Source: CALAED01 sp937891035 | GTDB lineage: Bacteria; Actinomycetota; Actinomycetes; Streptosporangiales; Streptosporangiaceae | Direction: 5' to 3' | Assembly: GCA_035642125.1 (NCBI GenBank) | Contig: DASQSZ010000424.1 | Span: 1-5,890 of the forward strand | Length of the DNA stretch: 5,890 bases | In this document: piece by piece, positions 3,401 through 5,890 of the stretch | Position numbering within the stretch: position 1 is the stretch's first letter | Layout of the letters: every line of letters begins with the position of its first letter | Program-made: the position numbers and the translations under genes | Notes under the pieces: model-generated | Database searches by the model: none | Seen by the model: only the letters and a program-made list of their open reading frames with translations | What the model was told of the DNA's origin: nothing

Positions 3401-5890
3401 CATCGCCTCGGCCACGCTGCGCGTGGACGCCGCGTCGGCGAAGGAGGGGCGCACGCTCGAGGCACTCCAGATCTCCTCGGCGTGGACCGAGAACGGGGTC
3501 ACCTGGAGCAACCAGCCCGGCGTGACAGGGCCCGCGGCGACGACGCCGTCGGCCTCCGGGCCGCTCGAGTGGGAGGTGACCGAGCAGCTGCTCGGGATGT
3601 ACACGGCGGGCAACCACGGCTTCCTGATCCGCGACGCGGCCGAGAACGGCGTCGGCGACGAGCAGGGGCTCGTCAGCCGCCACCAGATCGGCGACAACGC
3701 GCCGGAGCTCGTGCTGGCGTTCGACGACAGCACGCCCGAGACCGTGATCGACGCCGGGCCGGACGCGGTGACCGACCGCACGGACGCGACCTTCACGTTC
3801 TCCTCCGACCGGGGCGACGCGACCTTCCAGTGCTCGCTCGACCAGGCGGCGTTCGCGCAGTGCGCCTCGCCGTATCCCTTGGAGGGGCTCGCGGAGGGCG
3901 ACCATGTCCTCGAGGTGCGCGCGGCCCGCAGGGTCAGGGCCGTCGATCCGACGCCGGCCTCGTACGCATGGAAGGTCGCGATCCCGCCGAAGACGACCAT
4001 CGTCGATGGTCCAGCGTCACCGAGTGACAGCGCGAACGCCGCGGTGGCCTTCGTCGCCGACGACCCGGACGCCACCTTCGAATGCTCGCTGAACGGGGCG
4101 GCCTTCGTGGCGTGCACGTCGCCGGCCGAATACGAGAACCTGGCGGACGGCGAGAACGTCGTCCGCGTACGGGCCGCCGATCAGCTCGGCAACGTGGAGC
4201 CGAACCCGCCCGCGCACGCCTGGACCGTGGCGGTCCCGCCGAAGACGACCATCGATTCGGGTCCGCCGGCGCTCGGCAACGAGACGTCCGCGAGCTTCGA
4301 GTTCAGCGGCGCCGACAACGGGCCCGACCCGCAGCCGCTGAGCTTCGAGTGCCGCCTGGATGCCGGTGATTGGGCGGCGTGCTCGAGCCCACAGGCGTAC
4401 GGTGCGGGCCTGGGCGAGGCGCCGCTCGCGGACGGCGAGCACATCTTCCGGCTGCGGGCAACCGATGCGGCCGGCAATCTCGGGGCCGAGGAGTCCTATC
4501 GCTGGACGGTGGACACCGTGGCCCCCGTAACGCGGGTGGACAACGGTCCGGACGCGCTGACCAGAAGCACGGTGGCGACGTTCGAGTTCAGCGGCGCCGA
4601 CACGGGGCCGGCGCAGCCGCCGCTGAGCTTCGAGTGCCGGCTGGATGCCGGGGACTGGGCGCCGTGCTCGAGCCCGCAGAGCTATGGCGGGCTCGGCCCG
4701 GACGCGCTGGCCGATGGGGAGCACGTCTTCGCGGTGCGCGCCACCGATGGCGCGGGCAACGAGGGCGAAGAGGTCTCCTACGAGTGGACGGTTGACACGG
4801 TCGCGCCGGTGGCGCGGGTGGACAGCGGTCCGGACGCGTTGACGAACCGCACGGCGGCGAGCTTCGAGTTCAGCGCCGCCGACGCGGGGCCGGCCGAGCC
4901 GCCGCTGAGCTTCGAGTGCCGGCTGGGTGCCGGCGACTGGGCGGCGTGTTCGAGCCCGCAGGGGTACGGCGGTGAGGGCCTCGCGGCGCTGGCCGACGGC
5001 GGGCACGTGTTCGCGGTGCGGGCCAGCGATGGCGCGGGGAACGTGGGCGAGGCGGCGTCGTATGAGTGGACGGTGGACACGGTGGCGCCGGTGGCGTCGA
5101 TCGTCTCCGGCCCCAGCCGAATGACGAACCGCACTGCGGCGAGCTTCGAGTTCGGCGCCACCGACGAGGGGCCGGCGGAGCCGCCGCTTGGCTTCGAGTG
5201 CAAGCTCGACGTGGGCGACTGGGTGGCGTGCACGAGCCCGCACGCGTACGGGACGGGGCCGGGCGAGCCCCCGCTCGAGGACGGCGAGCACGTGTTCATG
5301 GTGCGGGCCACGGATGGCGCCGGCAACATGAGCGCGGAGGAGTCCTACGGCTGGACCGTCGACACCGTGGCGCCGAGGGCCGCGATCGACTCCGGCCCGG
5401 ATCCGCTCACCAAGAGCACAGAAGCGAGCTTCGTGTTCAGCGCGGACGAGACGGCGGACTTCGAGTGCAGGCTCGATGCGGGCGAATGGGTTGCGTGCAC
5501 GAGCCCGCAGGCCTACGGGGCGGGGCCGGGCGAGCCGCCGCTGTCGGATGGCGAGCACACCTTCCAGGTGCGCGCGACGGATGGCGCGGGCAACGTGGGC
5601 GAGGCGGCGTCCCACGGCTGGACGGTGGACTCGGTGGCGCCGGTGGCGTCGATCGGGTCCGGCCCGGACCGGCTGACGAACCGCACTGAGGCGAGCTTCG
5701 GGTTCGGGGCGAACGAGAATGCCACGTTCGAGTGCAAGCTCGACACGGGCGAGTGGGTGGCGTGCTCCAGCCCGCAGGAGTATGGGGCGGGGCCGGGGGC
5801 GGCGCCGTTGGCGGATGGCGACCACGTGTTCCTCGTCCGGGCGACCGATAGGGCCGGCAATGTCGGCGAGGCGGCGTCGTACGGCTGGAC
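306..5890 (+). CDS. Giant modular secreted/surface protein: signal peptide, CSLREA, beta-helix, choice-of-anchor Q, 2x DNRLRE, at least 8 Ig-like repeats (3' end outside window)
   Basis: One frame stays open from ATG 306 to the right edge: 1,861 complete codons, no stop, no sign of a frameshift. Residues 1-38 form a signal peptide; 40-75 a CSLREA-like domain; about 106-727 a Gly/Asn-rich beta-helix; about 728-787 a choice-of-anchor Q-like segment; 808-963 and 982-1139 two DNRLRE domains; and 1146 onward eight Ig-like repeats, the last cut by the edge. No catalytic motif is seen, so a structural, adhesive or glycan-binding role outside the cell is inferred. ATG 306 is chosen because the signal peptide begins there. 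An in-frame GTG lies at 300 and an in-frame stop at 240-242, so the start cannot be far upstream. The only Shine-Dalgarno-like sequence is a weak AGAG at 291-294. The first 40 or so codons are less GC-rich than the rest. The C-terminal anchor, if any, is not visible. Confidence 0.93.
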   Translation, partial: MAWLVRSAYLRLAVAVAVVTLALVGFLVARTVVFASPAQFTVDSTADARDASVGDGACRTVVGACTLRAAIQEANAGPGAAQIELPGGTYTLGIAPQNQNDAASGDLDITDSVTITGSGAGSTIVDGNALDRVFEVADDGGTVVLSGLTISDGDAHEYGGGILNSSTAAVTVQSCTLTGSVAGKTGGAVDNHVGGEVHIRNSTLSDNFATEGGSAVNNNRGGAMTIVDSTVSSNSAADVGLDEALAGAGAIANNAELDTAGGITVTGSAISDNRAGGGRSGAGISNDGAGTVVVEDTTFSRNRAHANGGAIFNGSGQVTISDSRFTENAATHGGALYSSADKGGLLSVRGSIFVLNSAAGDGGAVVGTGSGSLEVLDTTFSKNSADDWGGAVVNQNQSSATIQNVSFSENTGLNGGGFANEGNGLVTVESSTFTKNAARVTALLDSGEGGGMHSNSGGEVVVSGGSFTDNTALSGGGLSNEGGGTVAITGTRFAANSALEQGGGLLIEGGAVRMLNIDVIGNVADGAEEAGGGISYAGDKAVGIGETAALEQSRILDNKAKGPGGGIDSRGDGPLAITTTTITGNTAATGGALHHVGDAPLEVTRSTLSANFAENGGGVFVDGDGEATVENTTISGNRASQHGGGLLISSRLTTRNSTVAANNAASGGGVDNGGGDLIGDGLAFLANTIVAGNPTGGNCRGTITSLGGNVDSANTCQFREITDQPGTDPLLGPLADNGGPTRTHALLAGSPAQEKAVCAEAVPCPSLDQRGVERPRFAEFDAGAHESELTPGGGGGTHRCAGLTERPVVSDFDSWVSQGSSGTNYGNDSILNVASQGGGNERALVHFELPPVPPGCKLIAATLRLHSSAATAGRTLEAVRIASDWSELGVTWSNQPATAGPAATTESGLDTREWDVLAQTLEMYEHGDHGFLIRDRAENGSGEQSFHSGEKGPEHQPVLMLVFDDPDPTPRSGTCPTTPQSVSADRDSWVSQDGPTNNFGTDSSLKVKSQTGSNARALIRFGLPILPAGCTSIASATLRVDAASAKEGRTLEALQISSAWTENGVTWSNQPGVTGPAATTPSASGPLEWEVTEQLLGMYTAGNHGFLIRDAAENGVGDEQGLVSRHQIGDNAPELVLAFDDSTPETVIDAGPDAVTDRTDATFTFSSDRGDATFQCSLDQAAFAQCASPYPLEGLAEGDHVLEVRAARRVRAVDPTPASYAWKVAIPPKTTIVDGPASPSDSANAAVAFVADDPDATFECSLNGAAFVACTSPAEYENLADGENVVRVRAADQLGNVEPNPPAHAWTVAVPPKTTIDSGPPALGNETSASFEFSGADNGPDPQPLSFECRLDAGDWAACSSPQAYGAGLGEAPLADGEHIFRLRATDAAGNLGAEESYRWTVDTVAPVTRVDNGPDALTRSTVATFEFSGADTGPAQPPLSFECRLDAGDWAPCSSPQSYGGLGPDALADGEHVFAVRATDGAGNEGEEVSYEWTVDTVAPVARVDSGPDALTNRTAASFEFSAADAGPAEPPLSFECRLGAGDWAACSSPQGYGGEGLAALADGGHVFAVRASDGAGNVGEAASYEWTVDTVAPVASIVSGPSRMTNRTAASFEFGATDEGPAEPPLGFECKLDVGDWVACTSPHAYGTGPGEPPLEDGEHVFMVRATDGAGNMSAEESYGWTVDTVAPRAAIDSGPDPLTKSTEASFVFSADETADFECRLDAGEWVACTSPQAYGAGPGEPPLSDGEHTFQVRATDGAGNVGEAASHGWTVDSVAPVASIGSGPDRLTNRTEASFGFGANENATFECKLDTGEWVACSSPQEYGAGPGAAPLADGDHVFLVRATDRAGNVGEAASYGW
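420..530 (+). other. CSLREA-like N-terminal domain (residues 39-75)
   Basis: The segment begins FTVDSTADA, contains DGAC (Cys58) and ends CTLRAAIQEAN (Cys65 to Asn75). This is the arrangement of the CSLREA domain, in which an FTV-strand and an acidic Gly stretch lead to Cys-Ser-Leu-Arg-Glu-Ala-Ile-x-x-Ala-Asn. Here the signature reads C-T-L-R-A-A-I, so Ser and Glu are replaced. The domain normally caps the N-terminus of secreted right-handed beta-helix proteins, and a beta-helix follows here. The two Cys, seven residues apart, could form a disulfide. The family name is known; the exact function of the domain is not. Confidence 0.8.
621..2470 (+). repeat. Right-handed beta-helix: about 20 rungs of roughly 26 residues with FxxN...GG[AGI] motif
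   Basis: Residues about 106-727 repeat a unit of the form strand, T/S-x-F/I-x-x-N-x-A, then GG followed by A, G or I and a second strand. Examples are TFSKNSADDWGGAVVN, SFSENTGLNGGGFANEG and TISGNRASQHGGGLLIS. By eye there are about 20 such rungs with a period near 26 codons. The FxxN and GGA[ILV] pair is also the signature of chlamydial Pmp repeats and of many CSLREA proteins, and is taken to form a right-handed parallel beta-helix with an Asn ladder. Three rungs carry extra residues at the same corner: around residues 239-249 (VGLDEALAGAG), 439-450 (ending in GEGGG) and 519-526 (GAEEAGGG). Pectate-lyase-type catalytic residues are not evident, so binding or scaffolding is more likely than catalysis. 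Confidence 0.85.
2472..2666 (+). other. Choice-of-anchor Q-like segment closing the beta-helix (residues 723-787)
   Basis: The segment reads DPLLGPLADNGGPTRTHALL, then AGSPA, DQRGVERP and FDAGAHE. The order LxDNGGPTxTHAL / GSPA / DQRGxxR / D-x-GA-x-E is that of the choice-of-anchor Q domain seen at the end of many CSLREA beta-helix proteins. Two consensus positions differ: the usual GSPAID is GSPAQE, and the usual DIGAFE is DAGAHE. A Cys pair, in AVCAEAVPC, sits in the loop between the motifs. It is followed by a Gly-rich linker (PGGGGGTH) and then by further domains, so here it is internal rather than C-terminal. Confidence 0.8.
2727..3194 (+). repeat. DNRLRE (CBM96-like) domain copy 1 (residues 808-963)
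   Basis: The domain opens DSWVSQGSSGTNYGND, continues with ALVHFELP, PPGC, AATLRLHS and GRTLEA, then W-S-E-L-G-VTWSNQPA, and ends GFLIRDRAENG with the strand VLMLVF. The order D-x-W/Y-V, NYG, F-x-LP, A-x-LRL, VTWxNQP is that of the DNRLRE domain, a beta-sandwich related to carbohydrate-binding module 96. Cys800, in the lead-in RCAGLTE, and Cys856, in PPGC, recur in copy 2 with nearly the same spacing, so a disulfide between them is plausible. Substrate specificity cannot be read from the sequence. Confidence 0.85.
3249..3722 (+). repeat. DNRLRE (CBM96-like) domain copy 2 (residues 982-1139)
   Basis: This is a direct repeat of copy 1 at an offset of 522 bases: DSWVSQDGPTNNFGTD, ALIRFGLP, PAGC, SATLRVDA, GRTLEALQ, NGVTWSNQPG, GFLIRDAAENG, and a final ELVLAF strand. 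The linker from copy 1 is Pro/Asp-rich (DDPDPTPRSG). Cys975 and Cys1030 match Cys800 and Cys856 of copy 1, with spacings of 55 and 56 residues. The end of this copy (RDAAENG) is closer to the upstream gene's terminal domain than copy 1 (RDRAENG) is at that spot. The copies have diverged substantially, so the duplication is not recent. Confidence 0.85.
3741..5890 (+). repeat. Tandem array of at least eight Ig-like repeats with an invariant Cys pair (residues 1146 onward)
   Basis: Units start at about 3741, 3990, 4242, 4527, 4809, 5091, 5376 and 5643; the last is cut by the window edge. Their lengths are 83, 84, 95, 94, 94, 95 and 89 residues. The consensus is SGP-x-x-LT-x-x-T-x-ASF-x-F, then FEC-x-LD, C-x-SP, Y, L-x-DGEH-x-F-x-VRATD-x-AGN, WTVDTVAP. 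All eight copies keep two Cys exactly ten residues apart (FEC...AC), suggesting an intradomain disulfide in an exported protein. Copies 3-6 carry an extra GPxxxPLS-type loop before FEC that copies 1, 2, 7 and 8 lack. Copy 1 has lost the ATDxAGN motif. Units 1 and 2 end in VAIPP/VAVPP, later ones in VDTVAP. This repeat type is common in actinobacterial surface proteins and probably forms a rod-like stalk. The assignment to an Ig-like fold is by pattern only. Confidence 0.85.

Noticed and set aside
1632..3905. 757-codon open frame on the - strand
   Set aside because: It lies entirely antisense to the beta-helix, DNRLRE and first Ig-like domains. Its product is an Arg/Ala/Val-rich composition with no domain or signal. 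GC-rich coding DNA commonly leaves such antisense frames open.
2594..4027. 477-codon open frame on the + strand in another frame
   Set aside because: It overlaps the DNRLRE domains out of frame and gives an Arg/Gly-rich product with no motif, typical of a shifted reading of GC-rich coding sequence.
4017..5825. 602-codon open frame on the - strand with internal repeats
   Set aside because: Its repeats (RHRVHRP-type) are the complement of the Ig-like units on the + strand. The + frame has conserved Cys, known motifs and a coherent architecture, so the antisense frame is a shadow.
3741..5890. CRISPR array or non-coding tandem repeat
   Set aside because: The periodicity of about 250-285 bases stays in frame throughout, changes are mostly at third positions or conservative, and the translated units have conserved Cys and beta-strand motifs. 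It is a protein repeat.
306..5890. Frameshift or pseudogene in the large gene
   Set aside because: The frame was followed codon by codon through each module boundary. No stop or break in motif order was found up to the right edge.

Overview
The window is GC-rich except for a visibly AT-richer gap of about 160 bases. It holds two genes on the + strand, both apparently encoding exported, repeat-built cell-surface or secreted proteins. The combination of CSLREA, choice-of-anchor Q, DNRLRE and Cys-pair Ig-like repeats with GC-rich third positions suggests a high-GC Gram-positive, perhaps a Solirubrobacterales/Thermoleophilia-type actinobacterium. That placement is inferred from protein style, not from a marker gene.

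Layout: bases 1-145 are the last 47 codons of a gene that ends in a DNRLRE-type domain. Bases 146-305 are non-coding and carry a strong hairpin (173-213) and a short direct repeat. From 306 to the right edge runs one uninterrupted frame of at least 1,861 codons with no stop, so its C-terminus lies outside the window. In order it encodes a signal peptide; a CSLREA-like N-terminal domain; about 20 rungs of a Gly/Asn-rich right-handed beta-helix of the FxxN/GGA type; a choice-of-anchor Q-like segment; two tandem DNRLRE (CBM96-like) domains; and at least eight Ig-like repeats of 83-95 residues, each with an invariant Cys pair.

The upstream gene's end is clearly homologous to the C-terminal part of both DNRLRE domains in the large gene. 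The two loci are therefore probably neighbouring paralogues sharing a module. Together they look like a cluster of large extracellular proteins that may bind polysaccharide or surfaces: the beta-helix and DNRLRE parts would be the binding or stalk modules, and the Ig-like array an extendable stalk. No enzyme active site, mobile element, RNA gene, CRISPR array or defence gene is visible. The most interesting material is the modular architecture, the mosaic recombination history of the Ig-like repeats, and the intergenic hairpin.
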